Shown here: one piece after another, positions 1 to 8,368 of the stretch
How positions within the stretch are numbered: the stretch's first letter is position 1
How the letters are laid out: each line of letters opens with the position of its first letter
Assembly (NCBI RefSeq): GCF_000311845.1
Contig: NZ_HE978574.1
Span: 300,737 to 364,736, forward strand
Direction: 5' to 3'
Origin: Enorma massiliensis phI
Lineage (GTDB): Bacteria; Actinomycetota; Coriobacteriia; Coriobacteriales; Coriobacteriaceae
DNA length: 64,000 bases
Notes under the pieces: model-generated
Database searches by the model: none
What the model saw: only the letters and a program-made list of their open reading frames with translations
What the model was told of the DNA's origin: nothing
Made by a program: the position numbers and the translations under genes

Positions 1-51
1 GCGGGAAGCAAGGTCGAGGGGCTGTTTGCCAGCGAGGCCGCGCTTTCGTAG
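1..51 (+). CDS. 3' tail of an unidentified gene entering from the left edge
   Basis: Frame 1 is open from the first base to a TAG at 49-51 and reads as an ordinary C-terminal tail ending EAALS. Only 16 codons are visible, so nothing can be said of function. It would be convergent with dacA. The open frame could be chance. Confidence 0.3.
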   Translation, partial: AGSKVEGLFASEAALS

Positions 52-70
52 CCCGCATCCACGCGCATGT

Positions 71-182
71 TGCGCCTTGGGCGCGGAGCGATTGCCCCGG
101 TTTCTGCTACGCCTTGGGCGCCGGGCGATAATCTCAATCTCCGCTACGCCTTGGGCGTCGTGGCGATGACCTCGGTTTCTGC
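71..182. repeat. Three tandem copies of a 37-38 bp repeat at the dacA 3' end
   Basis: Copies lie at 71-107, 108-144 and 145-182. Each begins with a form of TACGCCTTGGGCG and ends near TTTCTGC or TCTCCGC. The dacA stop codon (144-146) spans the junction between the second and third copies, so one copy encodes the last residues of the protein and two lie beyond the stop. Because the unit is 37-38 bp, gain or loss of copies would shift frame and change the C-terminus. Confidence 0.8.
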
Positions 183-1505
183 TGCGCCCGGCTCTCCCGT
201 GAAGAAACGCGTGAAGCGGTCGAGCTGCACAAGGAGCCATTCAAGCGGCGAAGGGGCCCGGACTTCCTCTGCGGCAACGAGCTCAACGGAGGCGAGCTCC
301 GTTTCTCCCTGACAAAGCGCGAGGGTCCCTGCATGGTCGCCGCGCTGCACATCGCCAGAAAAATCGACGGTATCGACCTTGAGCGAAATATCGCCCTCGA
401 GGTCGAAGTAGCTAGCGGTAGCGTTGGCGTCGGCAACGGTGACATCAACGGTCTTGTCGGTCCAATCCGTATCGGACGCGCGTGCGATGAGCGGGTCGCC
501 GTCGGGCGTGAGCTTGCTGCTCTCAAAGAGCGGAACGGTCTTGAGGTGCTCGTAGTACCAGTTGGCGAGTGTTAGGGTGTTGCTGAAGCGGGAATCGTTG
601 TCGCTGCAACCCAAGACAACGACGTAGACCTCTTTTTCGTCGCGCTGGAACGTTCCCACAAAGCAGGTTCCCGCATCGTAGGTGGTTCCTGTCTTGCCGC
701 CCACGTTGCCCTCTTGTCCGAGGATGTCGTTGCGCACCTTGAAGGTGACCTCGCGCTCGGCGCCGTCAGCACCGGTTACCGTGATAGTGTTGTCGCCGCT
801 GCCATCGATCTCGCGGAACGTGTCGTTTTTCATCGCGTAGCTGAACATCGTCACCACGTCGCGCGCGGAGGCGTGCATATCGCCAACCCAGTCTCCGAAG
901 TCAAGCCCATGGGGGTTGGTGAACGTGGCGTCCATGCCCAGCCCGGCCGCCTTGTCGTTCATCGCCTGGATGAAGGTTGCGTACGGGTCGGTGCTTGCCG
1001 GGTCGATGATTGCTCCCACGGTCGTGGCGATGGCCATGGCGGCGTCGTTGCCCGAGGGGATGAGGAGCGCCCTGAGCGCCGTCTCAAGGGTGAGCGTGTC
1101 GCCTTCTTGCAGGTGGGCGGTCGACTCGCCTACCGTGGCCGCTGCGTGATCGACGGTTATCGTGGTGGAGAGGTCGGCGTTTTCGAGCGCAACGATGGCG
1201 GTCATGACCTTGGTGATCGAGGCGATCTTGGTCTGCGTGTCGGCATCGCGTTCAAAATAAACGGTTCCGTTCGGGTCCATGACGATTGCCTGTGCCGCTT
1301 CGATATCGGGAAGATCGGCGTCGGCGAGCCCGCGCTCTTCCGCCGTGACTCCGCAGACGATGTCCGTCATGCGCGTTTCCGCTCCGGCGAGGGCGGGCGT
1401 GCCAAGCAGCACGCAGCATGCGAGACTCAGGACCGCGAGAAGCCGCGGCATGAGGACGCGGGCGCTATGGGCACGGCGCGCGGGGAGCTGGAATGATTCG
1501 AGCAC
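144..1505 (-). CDS. dacA: D-alanyl-D-alanine carboxypeptidase (PBP5/DacA family)
   Basis: Penicillin-binding D,D-carboxypeptidase that trims the terminal D-Ala from peptidoglycan pentapeptides outside the membrane. Its 453 residues contain the S11 peptidase motifs in order: SITK (about 96-99), SGN (151-153) and KTGTT (271-275). A signal or anchor segment lies at about 20-42 (PRLLAVLSLACCVLLG), and a PBP5-like beta domain plus a C-terminal tail follow. I chose the GTG at 1505 because AAGGAGG lies four bases upstream; the frame stays open further upstream but looks non-coding. The gene is divergent from a VanR/VanS-like pair, which suggests regulation with wall stress (inference). The last codons lie in a tandem repeat. 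Confidence 0.9.
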   Translation of the reverse strand: MLESFQLPARRAHSARVLMPRLLAVLSLACCVLLGTPALAGAETRMTDIVCGVTAEERGLADADLPDIEAAQAIVMDPNGTVYFERDADTQTKIASITKVMTAIVALENADLSTTITVDHAAATVGESTAHLQEGDTLTLETALRALLIPSGNDAAMAIATTVGAIIDPASTDPYATFIQAMNDKAAGLGMDATFTNPHGLDFGDWVGDMHASARDVVTMFSYAMKNDTFREIDGSGDNTITVTGADGAEREVTFKVRNDILGQEGNVGGKTGTTYDAGTCFVGTFQRDEKEVYVVVLGCSDNDSRFSNTLTLANWYYEHLKTVPLFESSKLTPDGDPLIARASDTDWTDKTVDVTVADANATASYFDLEGDISLKVDTVDFSGDVQRGDHAGTLALCQGETELASVELVAAEEVRAPSPLEWLLVQLDRFTRFFTGEPGAAETEVIATTPKA

Positions 1506-1897
1506 GGTTCCTCCTTGTGGCGCGAGGCGGGCGCATCGAGTTGGTGGCTGCGCTCCATTATACGGTTCTGCGGCGAGCGCATCGCGCGTGGCACGACTCG
1601 TTGAGGCAAGGCTCCGTATCGGGCGGTCCGCGCGTGGTCGGAGCTGAGGCAGTCCCACATGCGCTTTGCAGACGGACGGCATCGCGCGTTCCCTGTTATG
1701 GGCGGTTTCGCGTAAGTACGGCACGCGGGCTGTCCTGCACCGCCTCGCGCACCTCCGTTCCACCTTAAGCCCCGTATCATTCCGCCAACGGTATGGGAGA
1801 ATGGTCGGAAAGCCGTTAAGGTTAACTTAAGCTTCGAGGGCTATCTTTGACCCGACTTCCCCGCGGGCATAATGGAAGGGGGGAAAGGAGCCATTTG
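1506..1897. promoter_or_regulatory. Divergent intergenic region between dacA and the VanR-like gene
   Basis: No convincing gene in these 392 bases. Three adjoining hexamers (GTTAAG, GTTAAC, TTAAGC) at 1815-1832 form an A+T-rich patch about 65 bases before the regulator start. OmpR-family regulators often bind short direct repeats, so this is a candidate autoregulatory or promoter site, but that is a guess. Confidence 0.3.
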
Positions 1898-2593
1898 GTG
1901 AAAACGCGTATCCTCGTCGTGGACGACGAGAAGACTATTACCGACCTCGTGGGCATCTATCTGCGCAACGAGGGCTACGAGGTCCAGCTTGCCTATAACG
2001 GCGCCGACGCCGCCCAGGCCATTCTCACACAGGAATTCGACCTTGCGATTCTCGATATCATGCTGCCCGATATCGATGGGTTTGAGCTGCTGCGAACCAT
2101 TCGTACAGACTATACCTATCCGGTTATCATGCTTACCGCGCGCGATTCGCAGACCGACAAAATCGAGGGTCTGTCGCTCGGCGCAGACGATTACGTGGTT
2201 AAACCGTTCCGCCCGCTTGAGCTCGTGGCGCGCGTAAAGGCGCAGCTTCGCCGATGTACGAGCTATGGAAGCCGCGACCAAGCGGAGGAGCAGCAGCTCA
2301 TCTCTATCAACGGGCTGGTGATCAACCCAGATGCGCGGTCTGTTACGGTGGACGAGAAGCCCGTGCGATGCACGCCGATCGAGTATTCGATTCTGCTGTA
2401 TCTGGCGGAGAATCGTGGCCGCGTCGTGCCGGTTGAGGACCTGTTCCGCGCCGTGTGGAACGAAGAGTTCATGGCGAGCTCCAACAATACGGTGATGGTG
2501 CACATCCGCCATCTGCGCGAGAAGATCGGTGACGACGCGCAGAACCCGCGCTTCATTAAGAATATCTGGGGCGTGGGCTACACGATTGAATAG
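1898..2593 (+). CDS. OmpR-family response regulator, VanR-like
   Basis: 231-residue cytoplasmic DNA-binding response regulator. The receiver domain has the acidic pocket DDE (9-11), phospho-acceptor Asp53 in LAILDIMLP and the conserved Lys in VVKPFRPLEL. The C-terminal winged helix ends KNIWGVGYTIE. Wording such as KPFRPLELVARVKAQLRR and SNNTVMVHIRHLREKI closely matches VanR-type regulators known to me. The start is the GTG at 1898, preceded by GAAAGGAG. Its partner is probably the kinase at 3285, although an unusual 691-base gap separates them. No vanHAX genes are nearby, so glycopeptide resistance is not implied; control of the divergent dacA is plausible. Confidence 0.88.
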   Translation: MKTRILVVDDEKTITDLVGIYLRNEGYEVQLAYNGADAAQAILTQEFDLAILDIMLPDIDGFELLRTIRTDYTYPVIMLTARDSQTDKIEGLSLGADDYVVKPFRPLELVARVKAQLRRCTSYGSRDQAEEQQLISINGLVINPDARSVTVDEKPVRCTPIEYSILLYLAENRGRVVPVEDLFRAVWNEEFMASSNNTVMVHIRHLREKIGDDAQNPRFIKNIWGVGYTIE

Positions 2594-2707
2594 GACGTTC
2601 GAGGTAGCAGCCGCAGCGGCGGCTGACGGCCTCGTTTTTCGTTGACTGTGCGCTGGCCGGTCGGCACCCTCATTTTGCGTTGACTACGCGCCGGCGGCTG
2701 ACTGCCC

Positions 2708-2787
2708 CGTTCGATGCCAGCGATGCGCCTGCGGCGGTAGGCTGCTCCGTTCGATGCCAGCGATGCGCCGGCGGCTGTCGGCGGCCC
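2708..2787. repeat. Two tandem 40-bp repeats
   Basis: Units 2708-2747 and 2748-2787 share their first 22 bases and most of the rest. A related fragment (CAGCGATGCGCCTGC) recurs near 3222. Confidence 0.7.
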
Positions 2788-2868
2788 CGCTTGGTGTCGG
2801 GCGTGCCTCAGCGGCGGTCGGCGGGCTCGCACGGCGCCGGAGTGCGTCGAAGGCGCGCCCGCTCAACT

Positions 2869-2940
2869 CATCTTCCATGCCGTTTTACGCAGTAAGAGCG
2901 AATTTCGTGCCTCTTATTGCGTAAATCGGCATGGAAGATG
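2869..2940. repeat. Long inverted repeat, family A copy 1
   Basis: Arms 2869-2898 and 2911-2940 are 30 bases each with two mismatches around a 12-base loop. The outer part reads CATCTTCCATGCCG and the inner part TTACGCAGTAAGAG. A second copy with the same inner sequence lies at 23144-23209. There is no U-tract, so it is not a standard terminator. Confidence 0.85.
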
Positions 2941-3284
2941 CATTTCAGCGAGCATTAATGAGACGGGCGACAATCGGGCCACGTGTTCGATCGTGGTCTC
3001 TCGTCGCAGCACGACCCCGCTCGCCAGCGTTTCCAAGCGCACCGTTCTCAATCGTGTCGTGCGCTCGTAGCGCCCAAGCGAACCGGCCTCATCTGCATCG
3101 CTCACTTGCGGGCGCATGCGGCGCCCAGGCGCATCGAGTTGGAGAGCCAAATTAACTAAGTCTTCAGTATCCAGCGAAAGCGGGCTTTTTATACTGGAAC
3201 AAACAACCCGATGCAAGGTCTCAGCGATGCGCCTGCAATGCTCGATGCAAGGTGTGCGCGCTGGTGTAATTCGAGGAGCACGCA

Positions 3285-5012
3285 ATGAAGCTAAACGATA
3301 TTGCCCAAAGAAGGCCTGCTCATCCCCCTATTAATCCGCTCACGGGGTTGCCGAATGCGCCTGAGGCCGTTTCCGGTACAGCAGCGCCGGGCTCCGCAGG
3401 GGCCGCTGCTTCCGATTCTCCCAAGGCGACCGTTCCACCCGCGGCAGCACCCAACCTTCACAATAAGGAGCGCGACCCCGCTTATATGGGTACGGATGGG
3501 GAACGGAGCTTCTCGTCCGAACAGGAGCCTGCTTCGGTGCCACCCGTTTCGGCATGGGGCTCCGCTCCGGGGGATGCTCCGGTATGGGCATCCGCTTCGG
3601 CTTCGGTGGCGCAGCCTCCCGTTTCCGCCGCCACCGATAACGACGCCCTGTTTGAGCGCTTGCAGGCAGCCGCGGGAAGCCGCGTGGTTGCAACCGCTAT
3701 CCTCTTCGCCCTGTTATTCGCCATCGTAGGGCTCGATGAGCTCATGCTCTTCCTCGTCATGTTCTTCGTTGGATATCTGCTGCTCGACCGGTTTGTCAAC
3801 GTGCGCCAGTGCATCGTCTTGGGCGGTGTGGCGTGGCTTGTGGTTATCTTGCTGGGCAACCTCGTTATCGGCAGCACGTTGGTGCCCATTTTCTTCAGCA
3901 TCGATTATCTGTTTATGTTTTGCGGCTTCCTCTTTGCGCTCGCGGTGTGCATGGCGTTTTTTATCGGGCGTGCAATGTACGAGCATGGCGTGGCGCGTGG
4001 CCAGGAGGAGGCAGATCGCTCCATCGCGATGCATATCGTGGGGCGTCTTATCGACCATCCCGATGATTGGAGCGGCCTCGACGGTGACTATCTTGAATGC
4101 GAGAGCGCTATCAACCGTGTGCGCGAGCGGCAGCGCGCGGTAGAGAGCGCGGGGCGCGATGAGGCCCGCCGCAAGGACGACCTTGTAACCTATCTTGCTC
4201 ACGATCTCAAAACGCCGCTTGCGAGCGTGGTCGGATACCTTTCGCTTCTTGAAGAGGCTCCCGATTTGCCTGCTGAACAGCGCGTGCACTTCACGGGCAT
4301 CGCGCTCGAGAAGGCGCATCGCCTAGATGCGCTTATCGAGGAGTTCTTCGATATCACGCGGTTCGATTTCCATGACATCGTACTCACGCGAGGGTATGTG
4401 GACCTCAATCTCATGTTGGGCCAGGTGGTTGACGAGTTTTACCCAACCCTCACCGAGCAGGGAAAGACCGTTGATCTTGAGGTGCCCCTGGGGCTCACGG
4501 CACTCATCGACGGCGATAAGATGGCGCGCGTGTTCAACAACGTTATGAAAAATGCCATCGCCTATAGCTACGAGGGCTCGGCGATTCGCATCACGGCCGA
4601 GCGGGCAGGCATGGAAGATGACGTGGATGCGAGCGCTGCCGCCGCCCCTGCTGCTGCGAGCGGGGTTGAGGCGAAGGTGGTCGCGGCCGCAGGGCACACG
4701 GACGCACCGAGCGGGGCCGTGGCGGCGAAGCGCGCGGCTGTAGCAAAGGTGGCCGTAGGAGAGTCCGCGCGTGCCAAGGATGCCGGAGAGGTCATCATCC
4801 GATTCGAGAACCAGGGAGACCCCATTCCGGAGCCGAAGCTCAAGGTGATCTTCGAGAAGTTCTATCGTCTCGATGCAGCGCGTGCGACCAATCGTGGCGG
4901 CGCTGGCCTCGGCCTCGCCATCGCCAAGGAGATCGTGACCGCGCACGGCGGCGCCATCTCGTGTGAGTCCACACCGGAGCATACGGTGTTCACGATCGTG
5001 CTCCCTGCGTAG
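3285..5012 (+). CDS. VanS-like sensor histidine kinase with long N-terminal extension
   Basis: 575-residue membrane sensor kinase, presumed partner of the regulator at 1898. Residues 1-133 are a Pro/Ala/Ser-rich extension not usual in the family. Two or three membrane pairs follow at about 134-232 with very little extracellular sequence, which suggests sensing within the membrane. The phospho-acceptor His306 lies in LAHDLKTPLAS. The ATPase domain has an N box (NNVMKNAI) and GAGLGLAI. Between these boxes, at about 441-499, sits an Ala/Val-rich insert with low complexity. The start ATG follows GAGGAG. The kinase core resembles VanS. Confidence 0.85.
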   Translation: MKLNDIAQRRPAHPPINPLTGLPNAPEAVSGTAAPGSAGAAASDSPKATVPPAAAPNLHNKERDPAYMGTDGERSFSSEQEPASVPPVSAWGSAPGDAPVWASASASVAQPPVSAATDNDALFERLQAAAGSRVVATAILFALLFAIVGLDELMLFLVMFFVGYLLLDRFVNVRQCIVLGGVAWLVVILLGNLVIGSTLVPIFFSIDYLFMFCGFLFALAVCMAFFIGRAMYEHGVARGQEEADRSIAMHIVGRLIDHPDDWSGLDGDYLECESAINRVRERQRAVESAGRDEARRKDDLVTYLAHDLKTPLASVVGYLSLLEEAPDLPAEQRVHFTGIALEKAHRLDALIEEFFDITRFDFHDIVLTRGYVDLNLMLGQVVDEFYPTLTEQGKTVDLEVPLGLTALIDGDKMARVFNNVMKNAIAYSYEGSAIRITAERAGMEDDVDASAAAAPAAASGVEAKVVAAAGHTDAPSGAVAAKRAAVAKVAVGESARAKDAGEVIIRFENQGDPIPEPKLKVIFEKFYRLDAARATNRGGAGLGLAIAKEIVTAHGGAISCESTPEHTVFTIVLPA

Positions 5013-5413
5013 GTCCGTCTTTATGTCCAACGAGGGGCTGCGCAAACGGGGGTTGCTCCTCATTTGGCATGAGCGGGGGCGGGCGTGCCGCGCGCAACGC
5101 CCCCGAAGACCGACCGGCGTGGCGGGATTGAGGACGGCCCCTGTGGGGATAGGCGGCCCGCGCGCAACGCCCCCCGCGAGGGTAGGCGGCCCGCGCGCAG
5201 CGCCCCGCAGGGCTCTTTACATTCCCTTGACAATGCCCTTTCAGCAGGATAAACCGCAGCGCGTACCATCTGGTAACCATAGGGACTACCTTCAGCCGGC
5301 GTAATGTAAAGCCGGTGTATGATGGAGCGAGAACATACCGCGAGAACGCGACGCTTCTGCTGGCGATGGGCTCTGGCAAACGGGCGCGCATCTTGTTTGG
5401 AGTGACGGCAGCT
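5013..5413. promoter_or_regulatory. Gap before the second two-component pair: repeats and a candidate promoter
   Basis: Two 33-bp direct repeats lie at 5151-5183 and 5184-5215 (AGGCGGCCCGCGCGCA start). A TTGACA box at 5227-5232 is followed after 17 bases by TAAACC, a candidate sigma-70 promoter. A perfect 9-bp inverted pair, CTTTACATT and AATGTAAAG, brackets 5215-5311 and could be an operator. No gene is seen. Confidence 0.4.
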
Positions 5414-6094
5414 ATGATTTACTACGTCGAGGACGACGACAACATCCGGGGTCTCACGCTCTATGCGCTGCATCAGCAGGGCATAGAGGCCGAGGGCTTT
5501 TCTTGCGACAGCGAGTTCAAGGCCGCCGTGGCGCGCCGCGTGCCCGATGCGGTGCTTCTCGATATCATGCTGCCCGACACCGATGGCCTCGAGATTCTCC
5601 ACCGCCTGCGCGCAGACCAAGAGACCGCCACGGTGCCCATCATGATGCTCACCGCCAAGGACACCGAGCTCGATAAGGTTGTTGCTCTCGATGGCGGCGC
5701 AGACGATTACCTCACCAAGCCCTTTAGCCTCATGGAGCTCACGAGCCGTTGCCGGGCGCTCCTGCGCCGCGGCGGCATGATCAAGAAGACGAGCGACGTT
5801 CTTTCGAGTTCTGGTATCGTGCTTTCCCCAAGCCATCGCGAGGTTACGGTCGACGGCAAGCCCGTCAAGCTCACGCTGCGCGAGTTCGACCTGCTCGAGT
5901 ATCTCATGCGCAAGCCAGGCGTGGTGTTTAGCCGCGAGGCGCTGCTGCAGAGCGTGTGGGGCTGGGACTTTGACGGTGGTTCGCGCACGGTCGATGTGCA
6001 CGTGCAGACGCTCCGCCAAAAGCTCGGCGATCGATCGAGCTGCATCGAGACCGTTCGCGGCGTGGGGTATCGCTTTACCGACCACGTGGCGTAG
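5414..6094 (+). CDS. OmpR/PhoB-family response regulator
   Basis: 226-residue DNA-binding response regulator. The receiver starts MIYYVEDDDN (acidic pocket at 6-8), with phospho-acceptor Asp50 in AVLLDIMLP and Lys in YLTKPFSL. The winged helix ends TVRGVGYRF. The ATG at 5414 sits at the domain boundary; upstream in-frame sequence is not receiver-like. The kinase follows 38 bases later, so the two are a cotranscribed pair. The sequence style is PhoB/WalR-like, but no phosphate genes are nearby, so the signal is unknown. Confidence 0.87.
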   Translation: MIYYVEDDDNIRGLTLYALHQQGIEAEGFSCDSEFKAAVARRVPDAVLLDIMLPDTDGLEILHRLRADQETATVPIMMLTAKDTELDKVVALDGGADDYLTKPFSLMELTSRCRALLRRGGMIKKTSDVLSSSGIVLSPSHREVTVDGKPVKLTLREFDLLEYLMRKPGVVFSREALLQSVWGWDFDGGSRTVDVHVQTLRQKLGDRSSCIETVRGVGYRFTDHVA

Positions 6095-6132
6095 GCGCTC
6101 GGTGTGTGGGGCCGGCGCAGAGGAGTTAGCCC

Positions 6133-7554
6133 ATGAGCCCGATCGGGAGTAAAAAATCACTGTTCAGGCGTGTGTTTGCAACCATCTTTTGCATCGCGCT
6201 CTTGGTGGTCGCGATTTTCACCTTGGCGGGGGCCGGTTACCTCCAGGGCAACGTGGCCCGCGTTACGCGTAGCGAGTTGCGCGACGAGACGCGAATCGTC
6301 GCTGCTTCTCTCAACGAAACGGTCGACGATATCACGGTGCTCGAGCGCCTGTCCCTCGATGGCAAGCGCGTCACGCTTATCAACCCCGACGGCTCGGTCC
6401 TGTACGACAGCGAAGAGCCTGCGGAGGAAATGGAGAACCACGCGAACCGCCCCGAGGTTGCCGATGCGATCGAGGCCGGGAGCGGATCGTCGGAACGCTC
6501 GAGTTCTACGCTGGGCGAGATTATGCTCTACGAGGCAGTTCGCCTCGATAACGGCACCGTGGTTCGCCTTGCGCAGGAGCAGGACGGCATCTTGGCGATT
6601 CTCGCCTCGATGGCGCTTCCTATTGTGCTGCTGGCTGTCGTGTTGCTGCTCGTTTCGTTCGTGGCGGCGCGCCGGTCGGCGAGCTCGATCATCGCTCCGC
6701 TGCTCGAGGTCGATCTGGATCATCCCAAGCGCAACAGCGAGGATGTGTATTCCGAGATGGAACCTATGCTCAATCGTATCGAGAGCCAGCGTCAAGAGCT
6801 CAAGCGCCAGATGCGCGTGCTTGCCGACAACGATCGCATGCGCCGCGAGTTCACGGCAAACATCACGCATGAGCTCAAGACGCCACTCACGACGATTTCC
6901 GGATACGCCGAGCTCATCGCCGGTGGCATGGTGGCCGACGAGGCCGATTTGCGTGACTTTGGCAGCCGCATCCATCGTGAGGCCGGTCGCCTCACGTCGC
7001 TCGTGAACGACATTCTCACGCTCTCGAATCTCGACGAGGCCGAGCGCACGGATTCAGAGAACTCGGCCGACGTGCTCGGCTCCACCGAGCCGGTTGACGT
7101 GCCTCGTATGCTCGAATCTATCTCGCAGCGCTTGGAGCAGGTTGCCAAGAAAGCCGATGTGACGATACTGCTTGAAACCAAGCCGGCGATGGTGGTGGGT
7201 GTGCCCCGTCTGCTCGACGAGCTTGCGTATAACCTGGCGAGCAACGCCATACGCTACAACCTACCGGGCGGTTCGGTCACGCTTTCGTGCGGAATCGACG
7301 AGGGGGGACATCCCTACATTCAAGTCATCGATACGGGCATTGGCATCGCGCCCGAGGAGCAGGACAAGGTCTTCGAGCGCTTCTATCGCGTGGACAAGAG
7401 CCGTTCGAAGGCGCGCGGCGGAACGGGCCTGGGCCTTGCCATCGTGAAGCATGCCGCGGTCTACCACGGCGCGAGCATCGATTTGGCAAGTGAGCTTGGC
7501 ATGGGCACATGCATCACCGTGACCTTCCCCGTGCAGGAGCTGCCTGAGCTATAG
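6133..7554 (+). CDS. PhoR-like sensor histidine kinase
   Basis: 473-residue membrane kinase, partner of the regulator just upstream. The first membrane helix is at about 12-35 and the second at about 155-178 (MALPIVLLAVVLLLVSF); the roughly 120 residues between them form the extracellular sensor. His246 lies in ITHELKTPLTTISGY. The ATPase domain shows NLASNAIRYN, DTGIGIAPE and GTGLGLAIVKH. The start ATG follows GGAG. The architecture resembles PhoR/ResE/WalK kinases without a clear PAS domain. The ligand is not evident. Confidence 0.87.
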   Translation: MSPIGSKKSLFRRVFATIFCIALLVVAIFTLAGAGYLQGNVARVTRSELRDETRIVAASLNETVDDITVLERLSLDGKRVTLINPDGSVLYDSEEPAEEMENHANRPEVADAIEAGSGSSERSSSTLGEIMLYEAVRLDNGTVVRLAQEQDGILAILASMALPIVLLAVVLLLVSFVAARRSASSIIAPLLEVDLDHPKRNSEDVYSEMEPMLNRIESQRQELKRQMRVLADNDRMRREFTANITHELKTPLTTISGYAELIAGGMVADEADLRDFGSRIHREAGRLTSLVNDILTLSNLDEAERTDSENSADVLGSTEPVDVPRMLESISQRLEQVAKKADVTILLETKPAMVVGVPRLLDELAYNLASNAIRYNLPGGSVTLSCGIDEGGHPYIQVIDTGIGIAPEEQDKVFERFYRVDKSRSKARGGTGLGLAIVKHAAVYHGASIDLASELGMGTCITVTFPVQELPEL

Positions 7555-7574
7555 GTACGGCATTGGGCCTGCGC

Positions 7575-7733
7575 CATCGGGCGTTGGGCTGCGGGCCCCG
7601 CTAGCAGACCCTGCTATCAGGCTCCGTCATCGCGCGTTGAGCTATCGTGCCCCGCAAGCAGACCCTGCGCCAGGCCCCGTCATCGGGCGTTGGGCAACGG
7701 GCCTCGCAACCAGGCCTCGCAGACGAGCCCTGC
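7575..7733. repeat. Three tandem 53-bp repeats
   Basis: Units begin at 7575, 7628 and 7681, exactly 53 bases apart, each starting CATCGGGCGTTG or a close variant. A degenerate fourth start is visible near 7735. They fill most of the gap between the kinase stop and the acetyltransferase start. Confidence 0.8.
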
Positions 7734-7789
7734 GCGCGTTGCTCAATTGTCGTATGATGGCGGCACCCATCACAGGCGAAAGGTGTGCC

Positions 7790-8302
7790 GTGGAAACCAC
7801 CGTCAAAATGAGCTGCGGGGCGTGTTCGCCGCAGGTGCACGATGACGCGTTTGCGGTTCGTCGTGCGGTCTTCATGGAAGAGCAGGGTTACGAGAATGAG
7901 TTCGAGCCCATTGATGAGGACCCCTCTTGCATCCATGTGGTTCTTTATGCTGGTAAGGAGCTTGCCGGGTGCGCACGCGTGTTTCCCGAGGAGCTTGAGC
8001 GCACGCTGAATCCCGGCATGCCCCAGTCGCCTGCATGCTCGCTTGATGCGGGCGTGAAGCAAGGCGAGACCTACATCATTGGGCGCGTTGCCGTGATGCC
8101 CGCCATGCGTCGCCGCGGGCTTGCCCGAGAGCTGGTGCGTGCAAGCGAGCGCGCCGCGCGCGAGGCCGGCGCCCGCCTCATCAAGCTCCATGCGCAGGAG
8201 TACATTCGCGACCTCTACGCAGCCGAGGGCTACGAACAGATCAGCGAGGTGGACTACGAAGACGAAGGCCAGCCCCACCTCTGGATGGCCAAGCGGCTGT
8301 AG
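7790..8302 (+). CDS. GNAT-family N-acetyltransferase (ElaA-like)
   Basis: 170-residue GCN5-related acetyltransferase using acetyl-CoA; the acceptor is unknown. The acetyl-CoA motif is clear in IIGRVAVMPAMRRRGLAREL, followed by the helix ASERAAREAGA and the C-terminal AAEGYEQI strand-helix. The early FAVRRAVFMEEQGY segment is typical of ElaA/YybD-type proteins. Start choice is uncertain: the GTG at 7790 has GAAAGGTG upstream, while ATG codons at 7754, 7757 and 7808 are alternatives. It stands alone between a tandem repeat and a convergent gene. Confidence 0.82.
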   Translation: METTVKMSCGACSPQVHDDAFAVRRAVFMEEQGYENEFEPIDEDPSCIHVVLYAGKELAGCARVFPEELERTLNPGMPQSPACSLDAGVKQGETYIIGRVAVMPAMRRRGLARELVRASERAAREAGARLIKLHAQEYIRDLYAAEGYEQISEVDYEDEGQPHLWMAKRL

Positions 8303-8368
8303 AGCTGGTCTGCGCCGCCTTTGCGCCATTATGGGGCTCTAGGCTAGGTTCTCCGAGTTGGCCTTCCC

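Larger units (their letters stand above)
2594..3284. other. Non-coding gap between regulator and kinase, with repeats
   Basis: No credible gene in 691 bases. It holds two tandem 40-bp repeats at 2708-2747 and 2748-2787 (both start CGTTCGATGCCAGCGATGCG), degenerate relatives on either side, and a long inverted repeat at 2869-2940 listed separately. Open frames here lack ribosome binding sites and end in the inverted repeat. Confidence 0.6.

Noticed and set aside
2914-3285. A 123-codon minus-strand frame before the VanS-like kinase
   Set aside because: No ribosome binding site, starts at the kinase start codon region, and ends inside inverted repeat A1; composition is not protein-like.
144-5012. 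A glycopeptide resistance (van) cluster
   Set aside because: Only VanR/VanS-like regulators and a PBP5-type carboxypeptidase are present; VanH, VanA-type ligase and VanX are absent.
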